Origin: Spirochaetota bacterium
Lineage (GTDB): Bacteria; Spirochaetota; Spirochaetia; Treponematales; UBA12059
Assembly: GCA_018262985.1 (NCBI GenBank)
Contig: JADFDI010000006.1
Coordinates: 1-64,000 of the forward strand
Length of the DNA: 64,000 nucleotides
Direction of reading: 5' to 3'
The translations under genes were made by a program, and so were the position numbers. The stretch's first letter is position 1. The number at the start of each line of letters is the position of its first letter. Below, in pieces: positions 1 through 8,436 of the stretch. Below the pieces are notes generated by a model. The model was not told where the DNA came from, made no database searches, and was given only the letters and a program-made list of their open reading frames with translations.

Positions 1-590
1 CCGTCAACATTCAAACGGTCCTGACCAATTTGAACTCATCTCAAGATGAACTTGATAAACTGTACCGTTTTTTACGCCCTCTCGGTATTTCATCATGGAA
101 GATTCGAACAGCCTTTAAATCGAACAATAATTTAAAAACAACTGAACTAGTACCGCCCGATGAATCAATACTGTCATGCGAATCATTTCTTTCAAGCCTG
201 AATAGTCAAGGAGATTTTAAAATAGATCTCAGTGGGATACATAAAAAAGGTGGATCGGCTATAAACAGGAGAGAGTTTTGCCCTGGAGGAATCTCTTCAA
301 TTTTCATAAGACCAGACGGATTTGTATCATTATGCGAAACTTGTCAGTTCCAAATCGGGACTGCCTCGCTGTCAATACGAGATACATCGATACTAGATAT
401 TTGGCATTCGAAAGAACTTGAAGAATTGAGACATCCCGATCCGACTGCATTGGGGAGGCAATGCAAAGATTGCACTCGAGCGTCTGTTTGTATCGACGAA
501 GGTTTCTGCATCGCGGAAAACATACATATATTCAATGGAACTTTCGTCCCAGACAACCATTGTACCGATAGTGCTGTTTGGAGAAAGTAA
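1..590 (+). CDS. Radical SAM/SPASM-domain protein, C-terminal part (5' end outside the window)
   Basis: The frame is open to the left edge (in frame from base 3), so the start lies upstream; a TTG at 30 is in frame but reads like mid-protein. The visible ~196 residues resemble the end of a radical SAM TIM barrel (VNIQTVLTNLN, then LRPLGISSWKI) followed by a SPASM domain. The cysteine spacing fits SPASM: FCPGG, an RPDG turn, LCETC, then CKDC, VCIDEGFC and a final NHC, enough to bind auxiliary Fe-S clusters. SPASM proteins typically modify ribosomal peptides or protein cysteines; the substrate here is unknown. The radical SAM CxxxCxxC motif itself is outside the window. Base composition is only about 40% GC against about 70% next door, which suggests acquisition by transfer. 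Two ABC half-transporter genes follow 3 nt downstream in the same direction. Confidence 0.8.
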   Translation, partial: VNIQTVLTNLNSSQDELDKLYRFLRPLGISSWKIRTAFKSNNNLKTTELVPPDESILSCESFLSSLNSQGDFKIDLSGIHKKGGSAINRREFCPGGISSIFIRPDGFVSLCETCQFQIGTASLSIRDTSILDIWHSKELEELRHPDPTALGRQCKDCTRASVCIDEGFCIAENIHIFNGTFVPDNHCTDSAVWRK

Positions 591-593
591 GCG

Positions 594-2411
594 GTGGTAC
601 AGAAAACAGCAACACTGGGAAAAGATCGACTGTACCGTACCATTGAATCACTAAGGGTCCCGCACATTGCCGCGCTCGCGGCAGCGCACCTCGCGGTCGG
701 GCTCGCGGTGCTTTTGTTCCCGCAGGCGCTGAAGCGCTTCGTAGACGCGGCAGGCCCGGGCGGCGCGCCGGCGCTCGCACTGGCCTGGGCTTTGGCCTAT
801 CTCTGCATCGGTGTCGGCTACGAGCTCCTCCAAATCGCCAAGACCTGGATCGTCGAGCTCACGAAGGGGAAGGCAGTCGCCGCCGCGCAGGCGCGCGTCA
901 CTCGTCGCATGCTCGACGCGTATCCCGCGGGCCGCGGGGGCCTCGAGGCGGGCGCGCTCGTCGAGACGCTCGACGGAGACGTCGACGCCGTGCTCGGTTA
1001 CCGGAGCTCCGTCCGCTTCGAGACGGCGGGTTCGATCCTGGTGCTCGCCGGCTCCGTCGCCGCGATGGCGCGCGAAGACTGGCGGCTCGCGCTCGCGGCG
1101 GTCGGCTACGCCGCCGCCGTCGGCGTCCTGGCCGCGTCCACGGGCTCGGCGGGCGTGGCGGCGGCCGGCAAGCGGCGCGCGGCCGCTTCGAAGCTCTTCG
1201 GCTTCATCGAGGAATCTATCGGCGGGGCCGAGGCGATCCACGCCGCGGGCGCGGCGGACGCCCGGGTGGCGGACCTGCGCGGCCTCGTCCGGCGGCACGT
1301 GGGCGCGTCCCGCGGCGCCCTCGTCGCGAACAAGACCCTGCAGCAGGCTTTCCGGCTCCTCAACGCAGCGAGCTACGCGCTCCTCCTCGGCCTGCTGTGG
1401 CTGGGCTGGCGGCGCGGCGCGCTCGAAGCCGGATCGGCGTTCCTTGCCGTGTCGTACTTCAAGTCGCTCGACGGATCGGTGTTCCAGATCGCCGGAGCCC
1501 GGTCGGCGCGGCAGAGTTTCCTGGCATCGCGCGACCGGCTCGCGGAGCTGGCCGATTCGTTCGGCAGCGCACCCGCGACGGAATCCGGCCCTGACCGCAC
1601 GGCTTCGCGGGCGCCCGACGCGGGCGGCGACGGCGGCCCGGCACCCCGGCTATCGATCCCGCCGGAAATCCGGTTCGATCGGGTGAGCTTTTCCTATGTC
1701 GAAGGTACGCCGACGCTCCACGACGTTTCATTCGTCCTGTCGCCCGGCACGGTGACCGGCCTCGTGGGCCGCACTGGCTCGGGAAAGTCCACGGTGGCGC
1801 GGCTACTCTTCGGGTTCCTCGCGCCCGCCTCCGGCCGCGTCCTCGTAGACGGCGCGGACCTGGACGACCTGACGCGTCGGGACGGCCCGAGCGCCTGGCG
1901 GCGCCGCGTCGCGTTCGTCTCGCAGGACTCGCCCGTCTTTCCGGCGACCCTGCGCGAGAACCTCTCGATGTTCGACCCTGGCGTTCCCGACGCGCGCATA
2001 CTGGAAGCCGTCGGGAACCTGGGGCTTTCGGAATGGTTCTCGCGCTTCTCAGGCGGCCTCGACGCGCCGGTCGACGCGGCCGCGCTGGCGGGCGGCGACG
2101 CCCAGCTCGTCGCCCTCGTGAGGGCGGCGCTCCGCGAACCGGATTTTCTCTTGCTCGACGAGGCGACCTCGCGAGTCGACCCGCGCACCGAGCGCCTCCT
2201 CAAGGAATCGGAAGGCATCCTCTCGCGCCGCGCGACCACGCTGGTGGTGGCGCACCGCCCGTCCACCGTGAGCGACGCCGACGCGGTGATCGTGATGGAG
2301 GACGGCGCCATCGTCGAGGCGGGCGCGCCGGCCTCGCTCGAACGCGACCCCGGCAGCCGGTGGAACGCGCTGCTCCGCGCGCGCGAAGGGGAGGACGACC
2401 ATGCCGCGTGA
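594..2411 (+). CDS. ABC transporter half-exporter with intact ATP site and degenerate signature
   Basis: 605 residues: a transmembrane domain (about residues 25-330) fused to an ATPase domain (about 360-600), the layout of an ABC exporter half-transporter. Walker A is GRTGSGKST (K398), Walker B ends LLLDEATS (D522, catalytic E523) and the H-loop is VVAHRP (H554). The signature is degenerate, ALAGGD (~499) instead of LSGGQ. A GTG start 3 nt after the SPASM gene is used; the ribosome site there is weak. The first ~20 codons are AT-rich like the upstream gene and the rest is GC-rich. The 3' end overlaps the next gene by 11 nt, so the two are probably translated together and form a heterodimer. 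Likely role is inner-membrane export of the SPASM-modified product (inference). Confidence 0.88.
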   Translation: MVQKTATLGKDRLYRTIESLRVPHIAALAAAHLAVGLAVLLFPQALKRFVDAAGPGGAPALALAWALAYLCIGVGYELLQIAKTWIVELTKGKAVAAAQARVTRRMLDAYPAGRGGLEAGALVETLDGDVDAVLGYRSSVRFETAGSILVLAGSVAAMAREDWRLALAAVGYAAAVGVLAASTGSAGVAAAGKRRAAASKLFGFIEESIGGAEAIHAAGAADARVADLRGLVRRHVGASRGALVANKTLQQAFRLLNAASYALLLGLLWLGWRRGALEAGSAFLAVSYFKSLDGSVFQIAGARSARQSFLASRDRLAELADSFGSAPATESGPDRTASRAPDAGGDGGPAPRLSIPPEIRFDRVSFSYVEGTPTLHDVSFVLSPGTVTGLVGRTGSGKSTVARLLFGFLAPASGRVLVDGADLDDLTRRDGPSAWRRRVAFVSQDSPVFPATLRENLSMFDPGVPDARILEAVGNLGLSEWFSRFSGGLDAPVDAAALAGGDAQLVALVRAALREPDFLLLDEATSRVDPRTERLLKESEGILSRRATTLVVAHRPSTVSDADAVIVMEDGAIVEAGAPASLERDPGSRWNALLRAREGEDDHAA

Positions 2412-4191
2412 CAATGCTTCCGGCTTACGGACGATCGGTACGCTGATGCGGCGCGCGCCGCTCGCCGTAGCGGTCGACTTCGCCAAGCAGACGCTCCAGT
2501 ACTTCACGAACCAGATCGCGCCCGCGCTGATCCTCAAGGGCTTCTTCGACCTCCTCGCGGGAGACCGCTCCGCAACGGGCGACATAGCGCTGACGTTCGG
2601 CCTCGTCCTCGGCGCGTGGTTCCTGTCGGTCATAGGCGACGCGATGGAAACCTGGTCGCGGCCGCTCATCAACGAGGGCCTGGCCGGATTGATCCGCGGC
2701 AACCTGCTCGGCGCCTTGCTCGACCGGCCCGCGACGCGCCGGCCGAAGACGCCGCCGGCCGGCACCCTGAGCCTCTTCCGCCGCGAGACCACCGAGATCA
2801 CTTCGTTCGTCGACCAGGTCGGCGACATTTCCGTGTCCGCCGCCGCCTTCGCGGTCTCGGTCGGGATCCTGGCCCGCGAGAGCGCCGTGGCGACGCTGCT
2901 CTGCCTGCTCCCGCTCGCGCTCGCGCCGGCGGCCGGCGCGCTTCTTTCGAAATGGGTCGAAGCGCGGAAGGCGCGCTGGTTCGAGGCGTCGGCCTCGTGG
3001 TCGGCCCTTCTTGGTGCGGCGGTCGACGGGGCGGAGTCGATCGCCGCCGCGTCCGCGGAGGGCGCGGTCGTCGCCGCCATTTCGCGCCGTGCCGAAGAGC
3101 ACAGAAAGGCAAAGCTCCGCGTGGCCCTGGCCGGCCGCGCGCTCGAAAGCGTCTTCAGCTTCCCCCAGTCGCTCGCGACGGCGCTGGTGCTCCTCGTCGC
3201 CTCGCTGGCGGGCTCGGGCGGAAAGACGGTGGCGGGCGACCTCGCGCTCTTCGTCACGATGATTCCCGGGCTCGGAACCTTCACAGGTTTCGTCGGCCAG
3301 GCACTCACCTGGTACCGCCAGGCCGCGCTCGCGCTCCGGCGCCTTCGCGACGCATTCGGGTTCGCGGACTTCGGCCCGATCGCGGCGCGGCAGCGGCGCC
3401 CGTCGCGTCCCGAAGCGGACCCAGCGGGCGGACACCGCGCGGGCGGCCACATCCTCGAATGCCACGACCTTTCGTGCGTCCACCCGGACTCGGGGAAAGG
3501 GGTACGGGGTGTGGACCTGCACCTCGGTCCGGGCACGCTGACCGTGGTGACGGGACCGACCGGCTCCGGCAAGTCGACCCTGCTCCGCGCGCTCGCGGGC
3601 CTCGCACCGCTGTCCGGCGGCAGTATTCTGTGGGACGGCACGCGCGTCGATGACCCGGAAGCCTTCCTGGTGCCGCCCAGGCTCTCATGGGTCGGGCAGT
3701 CGCCCGGCGTCTTCGCGGCCACCGTGGGAGAGAACGTCCGCATGGGACTGGCCGGCCGCGACGGCGCGGAAGGCGAAGCCCGCCTGGAGCGGGCGATCGC
3801 CGCCGCGGCGCTCGCGCGCGACCTCGATGCGCTGGAAGCCGGGCTCGACACGGACGCGGGCCCGGGCGGCGCGCGGCTCTCCGGCGGCCAGCGCCAACGC
3901 GTGGCGCTCGCGCGCGCGCTCGCGACGGGCAGCGCGATCCTCGTCCTGGACGATCCGACGAGCGCGCTCGACAAGGCCACCGAGCTCGCGGTGTGGAAGG
4001 CGCTGAAGGGATTGCGCGGGGTCTCGACGCTCGCGGCCTCGAACAGCCCGGCCGCGCTGCGCGCCGCCGACTGGACACTCGTGCTCGAGGACGGCCGCGT
4101 CGCCGCGTTCGGCCGTCCCGCCGAGCTCGCGGCGTCGCACCCATTCGTCCGCGAACTGCTCGGCGCCGGTCAGGGCGCGCCCGAGACGTAA
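2401..4191 (+). CDS. ABC transporter half-exporter with degenerate ATP site and intact signature
   Basis: 596 residues, again a transmembrane domain (about 15-310) plus ATPase domain (about 350-590). Walker A is GPTGSGKST (K391) and the signature is canonical LSGGQRQRVALARAL (from L493). The catalytic glutamate is replaced by aspartate (LVLDDPTS, D518) and the H-loop histidine by serine (LAASNSP, S547). These defects complement the upstream half-transporter exactly: its intact Walker B and H-loop would pair with this signature, and its bad signature with this bad site. That is the one-consensus, one-degenerate arrangement known for heterodimeric exporters of the TM287/288 and TmrAB type. Starts with ATG inside the end of the previous gene. 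It is the last gene of the unit; the next gene is convergent. Confidence 0.88.
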   Translation: MPRDNASGLRTIGTLMRRAPLAVAVDFAKQTLQYFTNQIAPALILKGFFDLLAGDRSATGDIALTFGLVLGAWFLSVIGDAMETWSRPLINEGLAGLIRGNLLGALLDRPATRRPKTPPAGTLSLFRRETTEITSFVDQVGDISVSAAAFAVSVGILARESAVATLLCLLPLALAPAAGALLSKWVEARKARWFEASASWSALLGAAVDGAESIAAASAEGAVVAAISRRAEEHRKAKLRVALAGRALESVFSFPQSLATALVLLVASLAGSGGKTVAGDLALFVTMIPGLGTFTGFVGQALTWYRQAALALRRLRDAFGFADFGPIAARQRRPSRPEADPAGGHRAGGHILECHDLSCVHPDSGKGVRGVDLHLGPGTLTVVTGPTGSGKSTLLRALAGLAPLSGGSILWDGTRVDDPEAFLVPPRLSWVGQSPGVFAATVGENVRMGLAGRDGAEGEARLERAIAAAALARDLDALEAGLDTDAGPGGARLSGGQRQRVALARALATGSAILVLDDPTSALDKATELAVWKALKGLRGVSTLAASNSPAALRAADWTLVLEDGRVAAFGRPAELAASHPFVRELLGAGQGAPET

Positions 4192-4243
4192 CCGCGTTCC
4201 GTCCGTTGGTCCCCGAACCGTCCGACGCCGGCCCGACAGGCTC

Positions 4244-5512
4244 CTAGCCGCCTGCGTCCGCCACGACCCGGTTCCTGCCTTCGCCCTTGGCGCGGTAGAG
4301 GGCGCGGTCGGCGCGGCGGACGAGCGAGGCGGCGTCCTCGCCCGGCAGTAGTGCCGCGACGCCGCCGCTCAGGGTGACCGAGAAAGGTTCGCCCTCGCGG
4401 CCGATTCGCGTGGCCTGGACGCGGAGCCGGATGCGTTCCGCGACGGCGACCGCGGACTCGAGGCCCGCGCCCGGGAGGAAGAAAAGGAATTCCTCGCCGC
4501 CCCAGCGGATCGCGACGTCCTCGGCGCGCAGCTCGGACGCGCAGGCGCGCGCCATGGCCCTGAGCGCGAGGTCGCCGGCCTCGTGGCCGCGGGTGTCGTT
4601 CACCTGCTTGAAATGGTCGCTGTCCACCATGATGGCGGAAAGGAACGCGCGCTCCCGTCCGCCCCGGCCAAGCTCCGCCTCGAGGCGCTCGAGCCCCGCG
4701 CGGCGGTTGAAGAGGCCGGTCAGCGAATCGCGCTCCGCGAGCTCGGCGATGCGCGCGAAGGACCAGCGCGCGCCCGCGAGCAGGACGCCGAGCGCCACCG
4801 CGAGCAGGCCGACCGTGAAACCGCCGAGGAGGAGCAGCTGGCCCCGGAGCCCGCGCGCGAGCTCGGCGCCCTTCGCCGCCGCCTGGGCCTCCACGTCGTC
4901 GAGGTACACGCCCGTCGCCACCACCCAGTCGAAGTCGCGGTAGAGCCGCGCGTAGCTCATCTTGAGGCCGAGCTCGTCGACGCCGGGCTTCTTGAACTTG
5001 TAGACCTGGAGGAGCTCGCCGTCCTTTTTCATACCCTCGAGCTCGGCGAGGTAGGGCAGGCGGCCGTCCGCGTCCTTCGTGTCCGTCGAAAGGAGCGAGC
5101 CGACCGTCTCGGGCAGGTTGGGATGCACGAGCCGCCGCGCGTAGCCGTCGCCGCCCGAGTAGTCGATGATCTCGTTCACCCAGAAATAGCCGTCGTTCTC
5201 GGTGCGGAGCCGCGACAGCATGCCGACGAGCCGGCCGCGCGCGAGCGCGTCCCCGGCCGCCGCGTCGCCGCCCGCGTCGTCGAGCGCATGCAGGCGTTCG
5301 AAGTCGATGACCTGGAAGATCTGGTCGACGAGGATGCGGACCAGGTTCTCCTTCTCGGCCATCAGGTCGGACCGGTAGGTCGCGAGGGCGGCGTCGGCGT
5401 CGCGGCGGAGCCAGGCCGCGTCGAAGCCGAGGAACGCGGCGCCGGTGGCGAGCCCGACGAACGCGAAGAGGACGATGAGGTGGCGCGGCCGCGTCGAGGG
5501 CGTGAATCGCAT
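4244..5512 (-). CDS. Membrane diguanylate cyclase with periplasmic Cache sensor
   Basis: 422 residues. An N-terminal membrane helix (about 10-30) is followed by a ~190-residue periplasmic region containing a single-Cache type 2 signature (NDGYFWVNEI, then WVVATGVYLDDVE), a second helix (about 215-240) and a C-terminal GGDEF domain (about 250-418). The active-site loop is RWGGEEFLFFLPG, so the catalytic motif is intact, and DSLTGLFNRR and VDSDHFKQVND are typical cyclase motifs. Predicted to make cyclic di-GMP in response to a small extracytoplasmic ligand; this Cache type often binds carboxylates (family knowledge). Monocistronic, convergent with the ABC genes. Starts at ATG 5512. Confidence 0.9.
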   Translation of the reverse strand: MRFTPSTRPRHLIVLFAFVGLATGAAFLGFDAAWLRRDADAALATYRSDLMAEKENLVRILVDQIFQVIDFERLHALDDAGGDAAAGDALARGRLVGMLSRLRTENDGYFWVNEIIDYSGGDGYARRLVHPNLPETVGSLLSTDTKDADGRLPYLAELEGMKKDGELLQVYKFKKPGVDELGLKMSYARLYRDFDWVVATGVYLDDVEAQAAAKGAELARGLRGQLLLLGGFTVGLLAVALGVLLAGARWSFARIAELAERDSLTGLFNRRAGLERLEAELGRGGRERAFLSAIMVDSDHFKQVNDTRGHEAGDLALRAMARACASELRAEDVAIRWGGEEFLFFLPGAGLESAVAVAERIRLRVQATRIGREGEPFSVTLSGGVAALLPGEDAASLVRRADRALYRAKGEGRNRVVADAGG

Positions 5513-5578
5513 GACGCTTCAACTATCGGCCATGCGGCCGGCCGAATCGAGGGCGGAGCGAAGGAGGCTTCGCGCGGA

Positions 5579-6883
5579 TTACAGGAATCGCGCCAGCGCC
5601 GCCGCGTACGCGATCGCGACCCCGAGGTAGGCCGCGAGCGGCAGGGCGAAGCGCCGGATCATGGCGACGAGGCCCGTGCCGAAGTGCTCCGCCGTGACCA
5701 CCATGCAGACGTGGAGCGGACTGAGCATCATGCCGGCCCAGCCGAACGCGCCGGCGAGCACCACGGCGGCCTCGCGCGGGAAGGCGCCGTCCTGCGGAAA
5801 CAACCCGAGCACGATGGGGTACGCGAGCCCGACGTAACCGAAGCCCACGCCCGTCACGAGCCCGGCCACGAGCGGCAGGACCGCGCAGGCGACGAGCGGG
5901 TGGATGCCCGCGGCCGCGAGCTCGGCGGCGCTGGCCGTCGCGGCCTCGCCCGCCTCGAGCAGGGCCGAGAACACGAGGATGCCCGCGATCACGAAGGCGA
6001 GCGATAGGGTGTGCGCGTTGAACGAGCCCGCGAAGGGCTTCCAGCTTCCCGCGCGCGAACGGAGCACCAGGGCTCCGAGCGCGAGGCCCGAGAAAATGGG
6101 GACGTAGCGCGAGACGAGGGCCTTGGCGCTTCCCTCGAGGTCGAGCGCGGGAGCGAGCGCGCCGATGGCGAGCGCGATGACGATATAGGCGCCGAGCACC
6201 GCGGCGAGCGGCGCGAGCCCCCGCGCGACGACGCGGAGGCCCTCGCCCGCCGGCGGGCGGGCGGCGGCGGGCGGATGGTCCTTTCCTTTCAGCGGCTTGA
6301 GCACGAGGAACCACCCGAGGACGACGACCGCGGGCAGCGCGTACCAGTTGAGCAGGGCCTGCTTGCCCATACCGAAACCGGTCATGCCGGCGGCCAGGAT
6401 GAAGGCGGGGTAGAGCGGCCAGAGCAGCTCGAGCCCGTGGCGGAACCAGTAGTTCGCGGTGGAAAGCCCGTCCGCGCCGTAGCGGCGCTCGGGGTCGAGC
6501 GAGTCGACGAGCGGCGCCGAGAGTATGGCTCCGCCGGGCATGGGCAGGGTGCCGATGAACAGCGGCGCCGCGATCATGGCGGCGCGCGGCTCAGGCGCCA
6601 GCGCCGAGACGGCGGCCTGGAAATCCGCGAGCGCGCCGCCTTTCTTCATGGCGGCGGAAAAAGCCATGATGCACATGACGAGCAGCACGAGGAGCAAGGT
6701 GTCCGGGTCGAAGAGCTCGCCCGAAGCCGCGCCGAGCGTCTCCCGGAGGGACAAGCCCCGGAGCAGCGCGAACGCGACGCCGCCCGCCGCCGCGGCGAGC
6801 CCGAGGTGGACCTTGCGCGTGGTGGCGAACACGACGAGCGCGAAGACGGCGAGTACGAGGAGGATGACGGGCACCTGGGACAC
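5579..6883 (-). CDS. DUF401 family membrane transporter
   Basis: 434 residues, almost entirely hydrophobic with roughly 10-12 membrane helices. Conserved motifs of the DUF401 family are visible: TLPMPGGAILSAPLVD, then STANYWFRHGLELLWPLYP. The GTG start at 6883 is chosen because AAGGAG lies 6 nt upstream and the protein then begins directly with a membrane helix (MSQVPVILLVLAVF); the open frame runs further upstream but there only shadows the next gene. Substrate unknown. It lies 71 nt downstream of the MFS gene on the same strand, so the two may be co-transcribed. Confidence 0.85.
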   Translation of the reverse strand: MSQVPVILLVLAVFALVVFATTRKVHLGLAAAAGGVAFALLRGLSLRETLGAASGELFDPDTLLLVLLVMCIMAFSAAMKKGGALADFQAAVSALAPEPRAAMIAAPLFIGTLPMPGGAILSAPLVDSLDPERRYGADGLSTANYWFRHGLELLWPLYPAFILAAGMTGFGMGKQALLNWYALPAVVVLGWFLVLKPLKGKDHPPAAARPPAGEGLRVVARGLAPLAAVLGAYIVIALAIGALAPALDLEGSAKALVSRYVPIFSGLALGALVLRSRAGSWKPFAGSFNAHTLSLAFVIAGILVFSALLEAGEAATASAAELAAAGIHPLVACAVLPLVAGLVTGVGFGYVGLAYPIVLGLFPQDGAFPREAAVVLAGAFGWAGMMLSPLHVCMVVTAEHFGTGLVAMIRRFALPLAAYLGVAIAYAAALARFL

Positions 6884-6954
6884 GGAAGGCTCCTTGCGTC
6901 GCGGCCGGATCGGGCGGCGCTTCCATCGCGGCGCGCTGCCCGGAGCTCGAAGCG

Positions 6955-8376
6955 CTACTCTACCCCGTCGCCGCCCTTCCGTGAAGCCTGGTCTTCCGGC
7001 GCCGCCTTGCCGCGCGTCCCGCCGCGGGCGGCCTCGGCGATGAACTGGAAGCGGGTGAGGAGCAGGGTGAGCGGTTGGTAGACGAAGAAGTGGATGGCGG
7101 GCGGAGAAGGCTCCACCGCGCGCACCTCGCGGAAGCCGCGGATGAACGCGAGGAACACGACGAGCCGGACGAGGCCGGACAGGGCGAACACGATCGCGTA
7201 GTTCCCCGGCAGCAGGAAGGGAAGCTCGAACCGCCCCGCGAGCGCGGCGATCGCCCCGCCCGAGAGCGAGCCCGCGAAGGCGGCCAGGTTGTTGATCGCG
7301 TTCCAGCCCGCCATGCTCGGGGCCACGCGCGAACGGTGGACGCTGTCGAAGATGAAGTTGGTCGTGGCCAGGTTGAAGCCCGCCCACACGAAGCCCGAGA
7401 ACACCTGGAGCGCGAGCATGGCGGGCACCGAGCGGACCAGGGCCCAGCCGAAGCCCATGATCGGGAGGGCGCCGCCGCAGAGGACCAGGATCCGGTAGTT
7501 GCCGAAGCGGTCGGCGAGCGGTCCCCAGTAGCTCATGGCGACGAACGAGAGCACCATCGAGGCCATCATCACCGCGGTGTACTCGCCGTACGAAAGGCCG
7601 ACGGACTTGAGGAGGTGGACCGACAGCACGGGAGGCAGCAGGTTGACCGCGAAGGTCGTGAGGGCGCCGTAGGCCACGAAGCGGCCGAGCCTGCCTTTCG
7701 GCAACGAACGGAAGAACTCGCCGAGCCCCGTGCGGCCCCGCTCCAGCCCCTCGGGCATCGGCGGCTCGTGCTGGCGGGAGATCGCGTATACGCCGACGAG
7801 TCGGAAAACCGTGGCGAGGCTGAAGTAGAGCGCGAAGGCCTCGAAGGTGAGCCCCCGCGGCTCCGCCCAGCGGAAGCCGAGCCCGGCCGCGCCGATGGCC
7901 GCGAACTGCGCCAGGCCCGCCACCGCGTTGCGCTTGCCCCAGAAGGCGCCGCGCATGGTTTCCGGCACCAGGTCGTTCATCCACGACAGCCAGCCCGGAC
8001 CCGCGAGCGAGGTGGCGAAGAGCCCCGCCGCGTAGCCGACCACGATCACCAGGGGGTCGCCCGTGAGCGCGGCGCCCGCTAGCACCGCGAGCCAGCTCAG
8101 CGCGTGCACCGCCGTAGTGGCCAGGGCCAGCGCCTTGCGGCGCCTCAAGCGCGCGACGAGCCAGGCGCCCGCGAGCTGGGCGGCGGCCACGCCGAGCTGG
8201 CCCATGCCGGAAACGAGGCCCGTCTCGACGGTGCCCGCCCCGAAGTGGATGGCGAAGGGCAGGATGAAGTACTCGGCCAGGCCGAACATGAGGGCCCAGA
8301 GGCCCGCGTCGACGGTCGAGGCCGCGAGCGAGCGGCGGATCTGCCGGTCGGGGATGGTGGAGAGGAGCGCGCGCAC
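6955..8376 (-). CDS. MFS permease, 5' end abutting an inserted element
   Basis: About 473 residues with ~12 membrane helices and a typical MFS loop (ARLRRRKALAL) after helix 2. The C-terminal tail is hydrophilic. The start is uncertain: GTG 8376 (VVRALLSTIPDRQ) is the last plausible start before the left inverted repeat of the IS-like element begins 9 nt upstream (8386). No Shine-Dalgarno sequence is visible, and the frame stays open across the element only by chance. Before the insertion the gene would have begun about 11 nt after the M48 protease stop, probably as the same operon. The element may have removed its promoter or its true start. Substrate unknown. Confidence 0.8.
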   Translation of the reverse strand: MRALLSTIPDRQIRRSLAASTVDAGLWALMFGLAEYFILPFAIHFGAGTVETGLVSGMGQLGVAAAQLAGAWLVARLRRRKALALATTAVHALSWLAVLAGAALTGDPLVIVVGYAAGLFATSLAGPGWLSWMNDLVPETMRGAFWGKRNAVAGLAQFAAIGAAGLGFRWAEPRGLTFEAFALYFSLATVFRLVGVYAISRQHEPPMPEGLERGRTGLGEFFRSLPKGRLGRFVAYGALTTFAVNLLPPVLSVHLLKSVGLSYGEYTAVMMASMVLSFVAMSYWGPLADRFGNYRILVLCGGALPIMGFGWALVRSVPAMLALQVFSGFVWAGFNLATTNFIFDSVHRSRVAPSMAGWNAINNLAAFAGSLSGGAIAALAGRFELPFLLPGNYAIVFALSGLVRLVVFLAFIRGFREVRAVEPSPPAIHFFVYQPLTLLLTRFQFIAEAARGGTRGKAAPEDQASRKGGDGVE

Positions 8377-8385
8377 GACGTATAG

Positions 8386-8407
8386 AGTGTCACGAAGCTT
8401 CCGGGTA
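8386..8407. repeat. Left terminal inverted repeat of the IS-like element
   Basis: 22 bp, exact reverse complement of 9602-9623. Contains the HindIII-type palindrome AAGCTT. The match stops at both ends of the 22 bp. Confidence 0.85.
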
Positions 8408-8436
8408 GCGCAAGCGAAGGAACTACTTCTAGACGG

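Noticed and set aside
6884-7984. Upstream extension of the DUF401 reading frame
   Set aside because: It overlaps the MFS permease gene in another frame; a ribosome site supports the GTG at 6883.
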